Under the pieces are notes generated by a model. The model was given only the letters and a program-made list of their open reading frames with translations. It ran no database searches and was not told the origin of the DNA. Positions 35,289 to 44,178 of a stretch of DNA of 64,000 nt are shown here, one piece after another. Both the position numbers and the translations under genes were made by a program. Location of the stretch: assembly GCA_964291505.2 (NCBI GenBank), contig OZ220199.1, positions 186,001 to 250,000 on the forward strand, given 5' to 3'. Source of the DNA: Kistimonas sp964291505. GTDB taxonomy: Bacteria; Pseudomonadota; Gammaproteobacteria; Pseudomonadales; Endozoicomonadaceae. Within the stretch, counting starts at the first letter, position 1. Each line of letters begins with the position of its first letter.

Positions 35289-35741
35289 ATGCGTACTCTG
35301 GATTTTGACCTGTCTCCCCTGTATCGCTCTGCCATTGGTTTCGACCGTATTGCCAGCCTGCTGGAAAACCTGAACACTTCCGGTAATCAGAACGGCTACC
35401 CTCCCTACAATATCGAGTTGCTGGGCGAAAACGACTACCGCATTACCATGGCTGTCGCCGGGTTCACAGACGATGAACTGGACCTCGAAAGTCGGGAAAA
35501 TGTTCTGCTGGTCAAAGGCAAGAAAGAAAGTGAAAAGCCTGACAGCAAATACCTCTATCAGGGTATTGCCGAGCGTAATTTTGAACGCCGCTTCCAACTG
35601 GCCGACCATGTCAGGGTCACTGGCGCCAACCTTGAAAACGGTTTGTTGCACATTGATCTCGTGCGCGAAATCCCAGAAGCCATGAAGCCTCGCAAGATTA
35701 AGATCGGGCAGGCTCAAATGCTGGAAAGCGACGTCGCCTGA
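35289..35741 (+). CDS. Small heat-shock protein, IbpA/Hsp20 family
   Basis: A 150-residue ATP-independent holdase that binds unfolding proteins. ATG 35289 gives the family start MRTLDFDLSPLYRSAIGFDRI, nearly that of IbpA/IbpB; a TTG 11 codons earlier would lie inside the thermometer stem. The alpha-crystallin domain spans about residues 36-125 (YNIELLGENDYRITMAVAGFTDDELDLE ... LENGLLHIDLVREIPE), and the C-terminal tail carries an IKI-type anchoring motif. Both a sigma-32 promoter and a ROSE-type leader sit upstream, so heat should induce transcription and translation. Confidence 0.95.
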   Translation: MRTLDFDLSPLYRSAIGFDRIASLLENLNTSGNQNGYPPYNIELLGENDYRITMAVAGFTDDELDLESRENVLLVKGKKESEKPDSKYLYQGIAERNFERRFQLADHVRVTGANLENGLLHIDLVREIPEAMKPRKIKIGQAQMLESDVA

Positions 35742-35753
35742 TAGCAACGATGG

Positions 35754-35781
35754 GCATGGGAAGAGTATGCTCTTCCCATGC
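35754..35781. terminator. Hairpin between Hsp20 and convergent gene
   Basis: GCATGGGAAGAG (35754-35765) pairs perfectly with CTCTTCCCATGC (35770-35781). It lies between two converging genes; there is no long T-run. Confidence 0.6.
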
Positions 35782-35801
35782 AAGAACACTGATCTCGTGG
35801 A

Positions 35802-36368
35802 TCAATGAGGAGAGCGCTCTAACTCATTCACCAGTATAAAACGACAGTTGTTGAAAAAAGACTCGTGAATTTGCACATCCTCACCCTCAAGCCTGCCCTG
35901 TTTCAACCGTTTGATACATTGCCCGCGAATAGTAAAGTTTTCCCACGTGCTACTGATCCGGTAATCCGGTAAATCCCAAGCCGCAATGTTGGCTTCGACG
36001 GCGGGACTTGCAGGTATCAGAATCTTTGGGTCTGCATGCTGATTAAAGAACGGCGCCGGACAATGCCCCGACCGACCATAGGTTTCTGCAAACTTGTCGG
36101 CCGCCTGGTGACTTAATAAGTGAACCGTCAAGACAGCTCCCCCTTCCCTGATACCGCTATTCTTCCCCGTCATTGCCGCGACTGCATCCAGGGTCAGGAA
36201 CTCCTCTTCCAGCTCATATCGAAAACGGCTGCCAGCTTGGCTGACTTCAAAGACATTCACGTCAACCATACCGTCATAGGTCATTAACTCAGGAGGATCA
36301 TCTTTATAGAAAAAAACAACGGCAACGGTAACAAGAACCATCACAATAAATAACTTCATAAACATCAA
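35802..36368 (-). CDS. Membrane-anchored protein, unknown
   Basis: A 188-residue protein with an N-terminal hydrophobic segment (FIVMVLVTVAVVFFY, residues 7-21) that acts as anchor or uncleaved signal; the rest is predicted to face the periplasm. The soluble part is mixed alpha/beta with a few cysteines (GRSGHCPAPFF, RGQCIKRL, FNNCRFILVNEL). No recognisable motif was found. It is convergent with the Hsp20 gene and has no operon partner. Confidence 0.55.
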   Translation of the reverse strand: MMFMKLFIVMVLVTVAVVFFYKDDPPELMTYDGMVDVNVFEVSQAGSRFRYELEEEFLTLDAVAAMTGKNSGIREGGAVLTVHLLSHQAADKFAETYGRSGHCPAPFFNQHADPKILIPASPAVEANIAAWDLPDYRISSTWENFTIRGQCIKRLKQGRLEGEDVQIHESFFNNCRFILVNELERSPH

Positions 36369-36548
36369 TCCCTTGATGATGATTCGTTATGAACCGCACT
36401 GCTATCTGCTGATGGGACAACCAAAACTGGAATAACACAGTTTCAATTTAGCAAATTCAAGGTACAACTCAGCTCATGTTCGGTGGTTTTTACGTTATAA
36501 GACGAGTCTGTAGAGGAGTTTAAAGCCTCCCCCCACAAAACGGTTTGA

Positions 36549-37091
36549 TTAATCCCGGGATAATGCCTGACGTTTTACCGATAACATTTGCTTCCACGCC
36601 TTGATCTGATCAGGCAACTCAGTGGCCTGGCAATCCGGATCCAACGTTTGCATCACCAGCTCAGGATCAAGCACCTTGCCTGAACCGACAATCGCCACTC
36701 TGGAGTGCCCCAATGAGTACAGTCGTCCATCTCGTTCGAAACGCTGCTCGAAATAGCAATATTTGTTGTCCCACCCCAGCAATGTGGTATGCAACTGAAA
36801 CCTGTGGAAAGGGGGGAGTTCGCGGAGGTAAGCAATTTCCTGGGCACTGGCAATCAGTTTCCAGCGATGCTTCAGAGTCAACCTCAACAAACCGGATTCC
36901 GCCATATGCAGGGTTCTGCCCAGGTCCATAAAGCTGAAATACCGGGCATTGGTTAAATGCAGGTTGATATCACAATCATGCGGACAGACAGTAAACGACT
37001 GAACACTGGTTTCCAGTGGTTTTCTGGTATGGGAACGGCGAAAGAGAATAATTTTCAGGACAAGGGTCAAAAAGCGCAGGTACAGATTCAT
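36549..37091 (-). CDS. Thioesterase-like protein (hot-dog fold, 4HBT_2/THEM6 type)
   Basis: A 180-residue protein. After a short basic/hydrophobic N-terminus it has VCPHDCDINLHLTNARYFSFMDLGR, the D-x-N-x-H-x-(N) loop of the acyl-CoA thioesterase family in which the Asp is catalytic. It continues with a strand-rich hot-dog core (LLGWDNKYCYFEQRFERDGRLYSLGHSRVAIV). It probably cleaves acyl-CoA or acyl-ACP; the substrate is unknown. It lies alone on the minus strand. Confidence 0.82.
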   Translation of the reverse strand: MNLYLRFLTLVLKIILFRRSHTRKPLETSVQSFTVCPHDCDINLHLTNARYFSFMDLGRTLHMAESGLLRLTLKHRWKLIASAQEIAYLRELPPFHRFQLHTTLLGWDNKYCYFEQRFERDGRLYSLGHSRVAIVGSGKVLDPELVMQTLDPDCQATELPDQIKAWKQMLSVKRQALSRD

Positions 37092-37365
37092 GCCAGAACA
37101 ACCATTTCATTATTGTTAGTCTAAGGCTTGCACTCAGCCGCTAATAGACAAGCACCTGATGGGCGGTCGACCGACGATCTATACTCAGTCACATGTCCAG
37201 ATGCACACCGCCTGCAGCCATGGAGACGGATCATACTATGCCTGACCACGGCTGAACATTCACAGGCCTGTAAATGACGTGCCACGAAAAAACCACTGTG
37301 TTTTTCCCTGACACGCATTACTCAGACATCTTGGTAAAATTCCGGGCTTTTTTCGGGAGAGAACC

Positions 37366-37899
37366 ATGACATCGATTAGCCAGAGCGAACCGTCAGCCCC
37401 CGGACAACAGGCCGATGCCAGCGAGCTCATCAAACTCAGGGAAGAGAATCGCCAGCTGATTCGCGAATTCAAAATCCTTCAAGCGGATAACCCGAAGCGT
37501 CTGAAAACCCAAGTCAAACGTCTTCAGGAAGATAACCGCAGCAAACAGAACGAGATCACCCTGCTCAAAAGCAAACTGAAGCGTGAGCAGGAAGAAACCG
37601 CCGCACTGCGCCAGGCACTTGAGGAACTGAACGAAAGCATTCAACACCTGCAGGTACTGGAGCAACCCCAGTGGGAGTCAGAGGATAAATCCTGGGCGGT
37701 ATACCTGAAGCTGGATGAAAGCACACCGGAAGGTCAAACCCCGGAATTCAGCATCCGTGTACTCGACCGGCAAACGGGGGGCGCCAAAACAGCCCATATG
37801 GATGTGGATGACGATGGGAACCAGAAGCTATCATGGCCCCGCATGCGTGCCATTTCTAAAGATGTCAAAGCGGCAGTAGAGCAACTCATTGAAGGGTGA
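37366..37899 (+). CDS. Coiled-coil protein, unknown
   Basis: A 177-residue cytosolic protein. Residues 20-100 form a continuous coiled coil with clear Leu/Ile heptads (LIKLREENRQLIREFKIL, LKSKLKREQEETAALRQALEEL). Residues 105-175 form a small beta/alpha domain (SWAVYLKLDES ... FSIRVLDRQTGG ... AISKDVKAAVEQLIEG). GGGAG lies nine bases before ATG 37366. Proteins of this type occur as hypothetical proteins in gammaproteobacteria; I cannot name one. Confidence 0.65.
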   Translation: MTSISQSEPSAPGQQADASELIKLREENRQLIREFKILQADNPKRLKTQVKRLQEDNRSKQNEITLLKSKLKREQEETAALRQALEELNESIQHLQVLEQPQWESEDKSWAVYLKLDESTPEGQTPEFSIRVLDRQTGGAKTAHMDVDDDGNQKLSWPRMRAISKDVKAAVEQLIEG

Positions 37900-37935
37900 G
37901 CCCAGCCATCACCGAACCCACCAACAGGTGCTGAA

Positions 37936-38580
37936 TTATCCCTTGGATTTCAGCGCCTCACGCTCTTTCTTGATCAGGAAATCGGCCACTTCCAGCATAG
38001 CCTTGGCGCTGCCGGCTTCCCGGGCAGAAATACGGTATTTGCCATTCACAACCAAGGCCGGTACGCCTGTGAGCTGCGCACCACGGATCAGGGAATCCGC
38101 CTGCCGTAACTGGTTTCGAACACCAAAGGATTTGTAGGCTTTGGTGAACTGCTCCTCGGACACGTCATAAAGCTTAAGGAATTTTGCCATGGAATCTGGC
38201 TGGTTCAGGCGTCGGTTTTCCTGGTGAATGCTATGGAAAATTGCAGCATCCACCTTATTCGCATCAAGCCCCAGGGCCCGCACGGTGTAATACAGCTGCC
38301 CATGCACTTTCCATTCCTTGCCAAAAAGCGCGGGGACTTTGCGGAAGTTCACATCCTCTGCCAGCGTTCTGGCCCAGGGTTCAATATAGGGTTCCAGCTG
38401 GTAACAATGAGGGCAGCCATACCAAAAGGCTTCCATCACCTCGACTGTGGCCGGGTTACTGGTAGGAATAGGCTGGCTTAAACGAATATAGTGCTTCCCC
38501 TCCTCAAACTTCTCACCCGCTTGGACCAACAGTGGTAGCAGCAATAGAACGGTCAAAAATCGCATCAGCAGTTTTGGCAT
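37936..38580 (-). CDS. dsbA: Periplasmic thiol:disulfide oxidoreductase DsbA
   Basis: A 214-residue exported protein. The signal peptide ends at about residue 21 (LPLLVQA). The thioredoxin-fold active site is WYGCPHCY with Cys56 and Cys59; CPHC is the DsbA signature. The cis-proline loop is GVPALVVNGKY. It introduces disulfide bonds into secreted proteins and is reoxidised by DsbB (not in this window). Length matches the Pseudomonas/E. coli proteins. Confidence 0.95.
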   Translation of the reverse strand: MPKLLMRFLTVLLLLPLLVQAGEKFEEGKHYIRLSQPIPTSNPATVEVMEAFWYGCPHCYQLEPYIEPWARTLAEDVNFRKVPALFGKEWKVHGQLYYTVRALGLDANKVDAAIFHSIHQENRRLNQPDSMAKFLKLYDVSEEQFTKAYKSFGVRNQLRQADSLIRGAQLTGVPALVVNGKYRISAREAGSAKAMLEVADFLIKKEREALKSKG

Positions 38581-38912
38581 GTTTCACTCTTCTTTTGTCA
38601 TATGATTTATATCCCCCGATCATTGTGACAAAAAAATGAGAAAGCAAAAACTGCTTTCTACATTCCTTCCCATATGTTGTAAGAATCAATAAAACCGCTG
38701 AATGATAGTAACAATCCTGTAAGTAAAACTAACAAAGTCAGCCCTTTGAGCGTTCACAGGCAGCATCTAAGATGCATTGCTAATATTCCCACAATTAATC
38801 TACAGATATGGAACTTTCCAGAATCACGATTATCAAAGTAGTAACTGTATTAAATGGTTAATACAGCGAAACAGCTGGAGTGAAGCTGTAATCGATCATT
38901 TTTTAGGGAGTA
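38581..38912. other. Leader/promoter region of the repeat protein
   Basis: No gene. Two consecutive hairpins lie in the presumed leader: CTGTATTA/TAATACAG (38845-38852 with 38859-38866) and ACAGCT/AGCTGT (38871-38876 with 38884-38889), ending 23 bases before the start codon and just before the ribosome site AGGGAG. The rest is A+T-rich. Confidence 0.4.
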
Positions 38913-39830
38913 ATGAATATGGCGGCGCCTTTAGGAAATGCCGGAAATGCCGGAAATACGGGAAACATAAACGTTGATCAAACTCAGGTGGAAACACCTG
39001 CGGGTACAATGAATCTGTCTCAGGTAACAACAACAGAACCCGATCAGAACGTTGTAATACCAGAAGGTGAAGATAACACCCCTTCAAAACTGATCCTTGC
39101 GCGTAACTGTGTTGCAGGCATAGGCGTGTTGATCCTTAAACTGGCACTGGCTGCAGTAGCAACTGCAGTGCTTGCTCTTGTTTACACTATTGGTGGAGTT
39201 GTCACAGGCTTCCTGGAAGGCGAAGGCAATGTATTCACAGACTTAAAAAATAAATGGGGCAAAAAGGCAGCGATAGCCGGCATTCCGACGGCAGGACTGG
39301 TAGTAGGATTTTTCGTTGGCGCAGGTCGAGGCATCGCAGGGTTCTTCGCAGCAATTTATGACGCTAATTCATTTGTGTTTAAATTAGGTATTGAGGAAGA
39401 TCCGATAGCACCGATCCGTACTCGATTCAATGACGCTATCCAACGAACACGTCAATCACTTAACCTCACGGCAGCGTCTGCTAGTGAAGCACAGGTAGAG
39501 GAAGTGCCACCTGCAGCTGACGACACCGTACCGCCCGCAGCTGACGACACCGTACCGCCCGCAGCTGACGACACCGTACCGCCTGCAGCTGACGATACCG
39601 TACCGCCTGCAGCTGACGACACCGTACCGCCTGCAGCTGACGATACCGTACCGCCTGCAGCTGACGACACCGTACCGCCTGCAGCTGACGATACCGTACC
39701 GCCTGCAGCTGACGATACCGTACCGCCTGCAGCTGACGATACCGTACCGCCTGCAGCTGACAATACCGTACCGCCTGCAGCTGACGATACCGTACCGCCT
39801 GCAGCTGACGATGGTGCAAGCACATCATAA
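38913..39830 (+). CDS. Membrane protein with thirteen PPAADDTV repeats
   Basis: A 305-residue protein with AGGGAG eight bases before the start. The N-terminus is Asn/Gly/Ala-rich (GNAGNAGNTGN). Residues 60-150 hold two or three hydrophobic segments (VAGIGVLILKLALAAVATAVLALVYTIGGVV; IAGIPTAGLVVGFFVGAGRGIAGFFAAIY). A short helix follows. Residues 198-301 are thirteen perfect or near-perfect copies of VPPAADDT (one copy DN, last DG), then ASTS. There is no cleavable signal. The hydrophobic middle with Gly motifs resembles inclusion-membrane or effector proteins of intracellular bacteria, but no homologue is recognised. A strong terminator follows. Confidence 0.65.
   Translation: MNMAAPLGNAGNAGNTGNINVDQTQVETPAGTMNLSQVTTTEPDQNVVIPEGEDNTPSKLILARNCVAGIGVLILKLALAAVATAVLALVYTIGGVVTGFLEGEGNVFTDLKNKWGKKAAIAGIPTAGLVVGFFVGAGRGIAGFFAAIYDANSFVFKLGIEEDPIAPIRTRFNDAIQRTRQSLNLTAASASEAQVEEVPPAADDTVPPAADDTVPPAADDTVPPAADDTVPPAADDTVPPAADDTVPPAADDTVPPAADDTVPPAADDTVPPAADDTVPPAADNTVPPAADDTVPPAADDGASTS
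39504..39815. repeat. 24-bp minisatellite, 13 copies
   Basis: Thirteen head-to-tail 24-base units encode VPPAADDT. Units differ only at synonymous sites (CCC/CCT, GAC/GAT) apart from one Asp-to-Asn change (unit 12) and the divergent last unit. The mosaic of synonymous changes points to recent unit duplication; the length probably varies between strains without changing the frame. Confidence 0.95.
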
Positions 39831-39860
39831 AACCACAAGAGAGATCTTATCGGCGTACTG

Positions 39861-39887
39861 AGCAGCCCTATAAAGGGCTGCTTTTTT
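39861..39887 (+). terminator. Rho-independent terminator of the repeat-protein gene
   Basis: AGCAGCCC (39861-39868) pairs with GGGCTGCT (39875-39882), followed by TTTTT. Confidence 0.9.
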
Positions 39888-40010
39888 AGTTGCTGCGGAT
39901 ACTGCTGATACCCCAGACAAAATCCGCCCAGTAGGATACCGGCCTCTACTCCTATAAGGCGGTTATAAAACGCCAGACTCGCCACGTCACCACCGATTCA
40001 GAGGCAAACA

Positions 40011-41000
40011 ATGCAAATTCGAACACTTCTGGCCCTGACGATCATCACACTTGCATCCTTCAATACCAGTGTTTCTCTGGCAGAATCCAACAGTGGGGAA
40101 GATGTCAGCATCTGGTTTGATACCGGCGGCCCCGTAGGCGGCGCCTACAATACGATTGTGCAGAATGGCGCCCAGCAGGCTTGTGACGATCTCGGCTGTG
40201 ATATCCGGTTCCTGTACTCTGACTGGAGCCCACAAAAGATGATCGAAAACGCCAACCGTGCGATTGCCTCCAAACCAGACGGTCTGGTGGTGATGGGTCA
40301 CCCCGGCGATGACGCCTATCAAGCACTGATTGATGAAGCGCAAGACAGCGGCATCATCGTCACCAGCAGCGATACCGAGCTGCCACGCCTGATGGCTGAG
40401 CACCAGTCACACGGCTTTGGCTATGCCGGTGTGGATAACAAAAGCCGCGGTACATTGCTGGCCCAGGAAGCCCTGCGTCGCCACCCCATGAAAGCCGGTG
40501 AGCGTGCCCTGGTTTGGGGACTGAAAAGCAAACCCAACCGCGGACTGTCTACCGTCGGCATGATTGAGGCGCTGGAAGACGCCGGTCTGCAGGTGGATTA
40601 CATGGAAATCAGCGCCGAGCTGGATAAAGACCCTACGCTGGGCATGCCGCTGATGACCGCCTATCTTTCCCGTCACCCTGATACCAAGATGATCCTGATC
40701 GATCATGGCGCCCTGACCGGCCAGCTGGAAAACCTGCTGCGTGCCGCAGGCGTCGGCCCGGATGAGATTTTCGCAGCCGGCTTCAGCCTGTCTCCTGCCA
40801 CAGCGGCAGCCATCCAGAGCGGCTACGTTGACCTGGTAGGTGACGGACAGCCTTTCCTGCAGGGCTACCTGCCCGTTCTGCAGATTGTCCTGACCAAGCG
40901 CTATGGCTTCTCCGGCCTGAACATCAATACCGGCGGTGGCTTTATCAGCCTCGACAATATCGACCTGATCGCACCACTGGCCAAGCAAGGCCTCCGTTAA
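40011..41000 (+). CDS. Sugar ABC transporter substrate-binding protein
   Basis: A 329-residue exported protein of the pentose/galactoside-binding family (Peripla_BP_4). A signal peptide ends near residue 24 (SVSLAES). The mature part has IWFDTGGPVGGAYNTIVQNGAQQA, SKPDGLVVMGHPGDDAY, GYAGVDNKSRGTLLA and GDGQPFLQGYL, the usual sugar-binding loops of this fold. It is first of four genes (binding protein, ATPase, permease, GH4 glycosidase), so the substrate is probably an alpha-galactoside, galacturonide or related sugar. Confidence 0.9.
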   Translation: MQIRTLLALTIITLASFNTSVSLAESNSGEDVSIWFDTGGPVGGAYNTIVQNGAQQACDDLGCDIRFLYSDWSPQKMIENANRAIASKPDGLVVMGHPGDDAYQALIDEAQDSGIIVTSSDTELPRLMAEHQSHGFGYAGVDNKSRGTLLAQEALRRHPMKAGERALVWGLKSKPNRGLSTVGMIEALEDAGLQVDYMEISAELDKDPTLGMPLMTAYLSRHPDTKMILIDHGALTGQLENLLRAAGVGPDEIFAAGFSLSPATAAAIQSGYVDLVGDGQPFLQGYLPVLQIVLTKRYGFSGLNINTGGGFISLDNIDLIAPLAKQGLR

Positions 41001-41065
41001 TACTCACCGGCGCGCAGACTCCTGCGCGCCTGGCCTGATTCCCTGGATAAAGAGACGTTTCCCGG

Positions 41066-41842
41066 ATGACCAAACGCCTGGAAATGCGCGGCATGAACAA
41101 GTGGTTCAATGGCGTGCATGCACTGCAAGATATCGATTTCGACCTGAATGCCGGTGAAGTCGTCGCCATTGTTGGCGACAACGGCGCAGGTAAATCGACC
41201 CTGATCAAGATACTGGCGGGCCTGCATCAGCCTGACAGCGGTACGCTCAAGATCAGTGGCCAGGCAATTGATTTCTCCCGTTATAACGTCGCAACAGCCC
41301 GAAAGCATGGTGTCGAAACGGTCTACCAGGAACGTTCTCTCGGCGAAAAACAGCCCCTGTGGCGTAACCTGTTTGTCGGACGGCATCTTCGTAATAAGTT
41401 TGGTTTTATCCGTGTTCAGGAAGAAAAACTGATTACCCAACGACTGTTGCAGGACATTGGCCTGCGCGGCATAGGCATCACGCCGGACTCTGATGTCAGC
41501 ATCCTTTCCGGCGGTGAACGACAAGGCCTGGCTATCGGTCGTGCCATGCATTTTGATGCCGAAATCATCATTCTGGATGAACCCACCAACGCCCTCTCCC
41601 TGCACGAAGTGGGTAAGGTGCTGGATTTCATCCGTCGTATACGGGCCACCGGCCGTTCCTGCATCCTGATCTGCCATAACATGGCCCATGTCTACGACGT
41701 GGCGGATCGGTTTGTCTTTGTTGATCGCGGCAGGATTGTGGCTGAACACGCCCGCAATGCCATCAGTCTCGAAGAACTCAGCACCACCCTGATCAATATT
41801 GCCCGGGAAAACACCCTGCAACGGAACGGAGCCCCGTCATGA
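41066..41842 (+). CDS. Sugar ABC transporter ATP-binding protein (single domain)
   Basis: A 258-residue ATPase. Walker A is GDNGAGKST (37-45), the signature is LSGGERQGLAIGRAM, Walker B is IIILDEPTNALS, and the switch His is replaced by Asn in LICHNMAHVYDVAD (His lies one earlier). It resembles a single half of the two-domain RbsA/XylG type, as in the fructose importer FrcA, and so would dimerise. Its end overlaps the permease start by four bases (ATGA). Confidence 0.92.
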   Translation: MTKRLEMRGMNKWFNGVHALQDIDFDLNAGEVVAIVGDNGAGKSTLIKILAGLHQPDSGTLKISGQAIDFSRYNVATARKHGVETVYQERSLGEKQPLWRNLFVGRHLRNKFGFIRVQEEKLITQRLLQDIGLRGIGITPDSDVSILSGGERQGLAIGRAMHFDAEIIILDEPTNALSLHEVGKVLDFIRRIRATGRSCILICHNMAHVYDVADRFVFVDRGRIVAEHARNAISLEELSTTLINIARENTLQRNGAPS

Positions 41843-42798
41843 CCCTGCTTTTGCGCCAATACCGTTTCCAGATGGGCACCTTTGGCCTGCTGCTGGTGCT
41901 CTGGGCGACATTCCTAGTGTTAAGCCCGGCCACCTTTGGCTCCCTTCGCATTTATACTTCCTTCATGACCAGTATTCCGTTCCCGGCCATACTGGCGCTT
42001 ATGCTGACCTTCCTGATTGTGTCCGGGGAAATGGACATGTCGTTCCCAGCCATAATGGCTTTTTCCGGTTATCTCTTTGCTGTCGTGTTTACCGCTACGG
42101 GCAGCAGTCTCACTGCTCTGGTCGCGGCACTGCTGGGTGGCAGCATGGCAGGGCTGATTAACGGCTTACTGATTGTCCGGCTCGGCGTTCCCTCTATTAT
42201 CGCCACGATTGGCACCCAGTTTTTCTGGTATGGATTTACGACAGTGCTTGCCGACGGTATCGCCATCAGCCTGATTGATGTCCGCTCCACTTGGCTGCAT
42301 GATCTGCTGGTCGGCCGCCTGTTCGGCTGGCTGCCCATGCAGGCGATCTGGTGCCTGATGCTGACCATCGTCGCCTGGCTCATGTTGCAGCGGCATACCT
42401 TTGGCGACAATGTCCGTTTTATCGGGGATGACATCAATACGGCCAAAATGATGGGTATCCCGACCGATCGCACCCGAATCCTGCTGTTTACCCTGATGGG
42501 ACTGATCAGCGCTCTGGTTGGCGTCATGGTATGCCTGGAAATGGCCAACTGGTGGCCAACCCAGGGCGAAGGTTACCTGTTGCTGGTCTTTGCCTCGATC
42601 TTTATCGGCGGCACGTCTGTGTTCGGCGGAACCGGCACATTGTTCGGAACATTGATCGGTGCCATAGTCATCGGCATGATCGAATCCGGTATCATAGCCG
42701 TCGGACTTTCCGGGTTCTGGACGCGCATGGTTTACGGTCTGATTATTGTTGTTTCGGTCTCAGTCTATGCCTTCCTGATGAAGACCCACCGTCGCTAA
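41839..42798 (+). CDS. Sugar ABC transporter permease (RbsC/FrcC family)
   Basis: A 319-residue inner-membrane permease with about eight to ten hydrophobic segments. Family marks are LIVSGEMDMSFPAIMAFSGYLF, GLINGLLIVRLGVPSIIATIGTQFFW, GDNVRFIGDDINTAKMMGI (the coupling loop) and the late FIGGTSVFGGTGTLFGTLIGA. It is translationally coupled to the ATPase gene and followed 21 bases later by the GH4 gene. Confidence 0.93.
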   Translation: MTLLLRQYRFQMGTFGLLLVLWATFLVLSPATFGSLRIYTSFMTSIPFPAILALMLTFLIVSGEMDMSFPAIMAFSGYLFAVVFTATGSSLTALVAALLGGSMAGLINGLLIVRLGVPSIIATIGTQFFWYGFTTVLADGIAISLIDVRSTWLHDLLVGRLFGWLPMQAIWCLMLTIVAWLMLQRHTFGDNVRFIGDDINTAKMMGIPTDRTRILLFTLMGLISALVGVMVCLEMANWWPTQGEGYLLLVFASIFIGGTSVFGGTGTLFGTLIGAIVIGMIESGIIAVGLSGFWTRMVYGLIIVVSVSVYAFLMKTHRR

Positions 42799-42819
42799 AT
42801 CGTTATCAGCGGGGAGGCT

Positions 42820-44178
42820 ATGAAAAAGATCACGGTCATCGGTGCCGGCAGCACCATGTTTGCGCGTCAGTTGTTGTCAGCTCTGTTTGCGTATAAAGAT
42901 CTGCCACCGACAGAAGTGGTGCTGGAAGATATCAACGAACAGGTGCTGGAGCGCAGTTTCCGGCTTGTTGGGTTGATGATTGAGCAGGCCGGCGTCCCCG
43001 TTACGCTGAGTATGACGGTAAACCAGAAAGAAGCGCTGCGTAATGCTGATTTCGTGATCAATGCCATCCAGGTGGGCGGTCTCGAGCCCTGGAAACTGGA
43101 TATGGAAATCCCCCAGCGCTATGGCATCAGCCAGGAAGTGGGCGACACACTGGGTGCTGGCGGGATTTTCCGGGGTCTTCGTCAAATACCGCCCGTGCTG
43201 TCCATCCTCCGCGATATGGAAGAGGTCTGCCCGCAGGCGCTCTTTATTAATTATTCCAATCCGCTGGCGCCACTGACCTGGGCAGCCAGCCAGGCGTCGT
43301 CTATTCGCAGCATCGGCCTCTGTTACGGTGTTCGCTATACCGCTTCCCAACTGGCTGGCTATCTTGGCGTCGGCCCCTGGGTCGATCATCCGCATACGCC
43401 CGAGTTATGGCAGGCGTTAATGTATCAGGATGTCCCCGAAGATATTGAGTATCGATTTGGTGGCATCAACCATATGACCTGGATGCTGGAATTCCGTCAT
43501 AAAGGCGAAGATCTCTATCCACTGATTCACCAGCTACCTGATAACCCTGCCGTCTATAAAAACGACGCTCCTCGTTGTGAAATACTCAAACACTTCGGCT
43601 ACTGGAGTACGGAAAATCACTGGCATATGACCGATTATGTGCCCTACTTCCGTAAGAATGAGGCCATGATCAATAAGTTCCTGCCAAGGCGCTGGAACCT
43701 GCTGGCACTGGAGCAGGAAGTGCACGCCCTGGCTAACGAAGAGATCAATCGACAGCTGGCAGGCGAGCAGCCATTCCGAATTGAAGAAAACATGCTCAAT
43801 GGCGCCAAACTGATTCACGCCATGCTAACCAATACACCAACCCGTATTAACGGCAATGTTGCGAACCAGCCGGAGAATGGTCTGCTGATTGATAACCTGC
43901 CAGCTAACTGCGTCGTTGAAGTGCCGATACATGTCGACAGTGAAGGTTTGCATCCGGAAACGATTGGCACGCTCCCCACGCAATGTGCCGCCCTGAACAA
44001 AACAAATATCAATGTGCAGGAGCTGATCGTAGAAGCCGCCCTTAAAGGCGATAAGCAGGCTGCCAAGTATGCCCTGGCATTGGACCCGCTGACCGCAGCC
44101 CTGTGCACCCTGGAACAGATCGACAACCTGTTTGAAGAATTACTGGAAGCCCAGAAGCCCTGGCTGCCACAATTCTAA
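42820..44178 (+). CDS. Glycoside hydrolase family 4 (alpha-galactosidase/galacturonidase-like)
   Basis: A 452-residue cytosolic enzyme that uses NAD and a divalent metal to cleave glycosides by oxidation-elimination. The Rossmann start VIGAGSTMFARQL binds NAD. Metal ligands fit Cys168 (GLCYGVRY) and His218 (GINHMTW). NYSNPLA (144-150) is the family substrate loop. This pattern is nearer to MelA-type alpha-galactosidase and alpha-galacturonidase than to 6-phospho-glucosidases, consistent with an ABC rather than a PTS importer next door. GAGG lies six bases before ATG 42820. It ends the operon and converges with the symporter gene, sharing four bases. Confidence 0.9.
   Translation: MKKITVIGAGSTMFARQLLSALFAYKDLPPTEVVLEDINEQVLERSFRLVGLMIEQAGVPVTLSMTVNQKEALRNADFVINAIQVGGLEPWKLDMEIPQRYGISQEVGDTLGAGGIFRGLRQIPPVLSILRDMEEVCPQALFINYSNPLAPLTWAASQASSIRSIGLCYGVRYTASQLAGYLGVGPWVDHPHTPELWQALMYQDVPEDIEYRFGGINHMTWMLEFRHKGEDLYPLIHQLPDNPAVYKNDAPRCEILKHFGYWSTENHWHMTDYVPYFRKNEAMINKFLPRRWNLLALEQEVHALANEEINRQLAGEQPFRIEENMLNGAKLIHAMLTNTPTRINGNVANQPENGLLIDNLPANCVVEVPIHVDSEGLHPETIGTLPTQCAALNKTNINVQELIVEAALKGDKQAAKYALALDPLTAALCTLEQIDNLFEELLEAQKPWLPQF

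Noticed and set aside
39504..39815. CRISPR array
   Set aside because: The units are directly contiguous with no spacers and are in frame in a protein; this is a coding minisatellite. The heptamer tract at 49893 likewise has no spacers.
39452..39985. Long open frames on the minus strand across the 24-bp repeat
   Set aside because: A repeat unit whose length is a multiple of three and lacks stops in a frame stays open however often it is copied. Only the plus-strand frame has a ribosome site and flanking non-repeat coding sequence.
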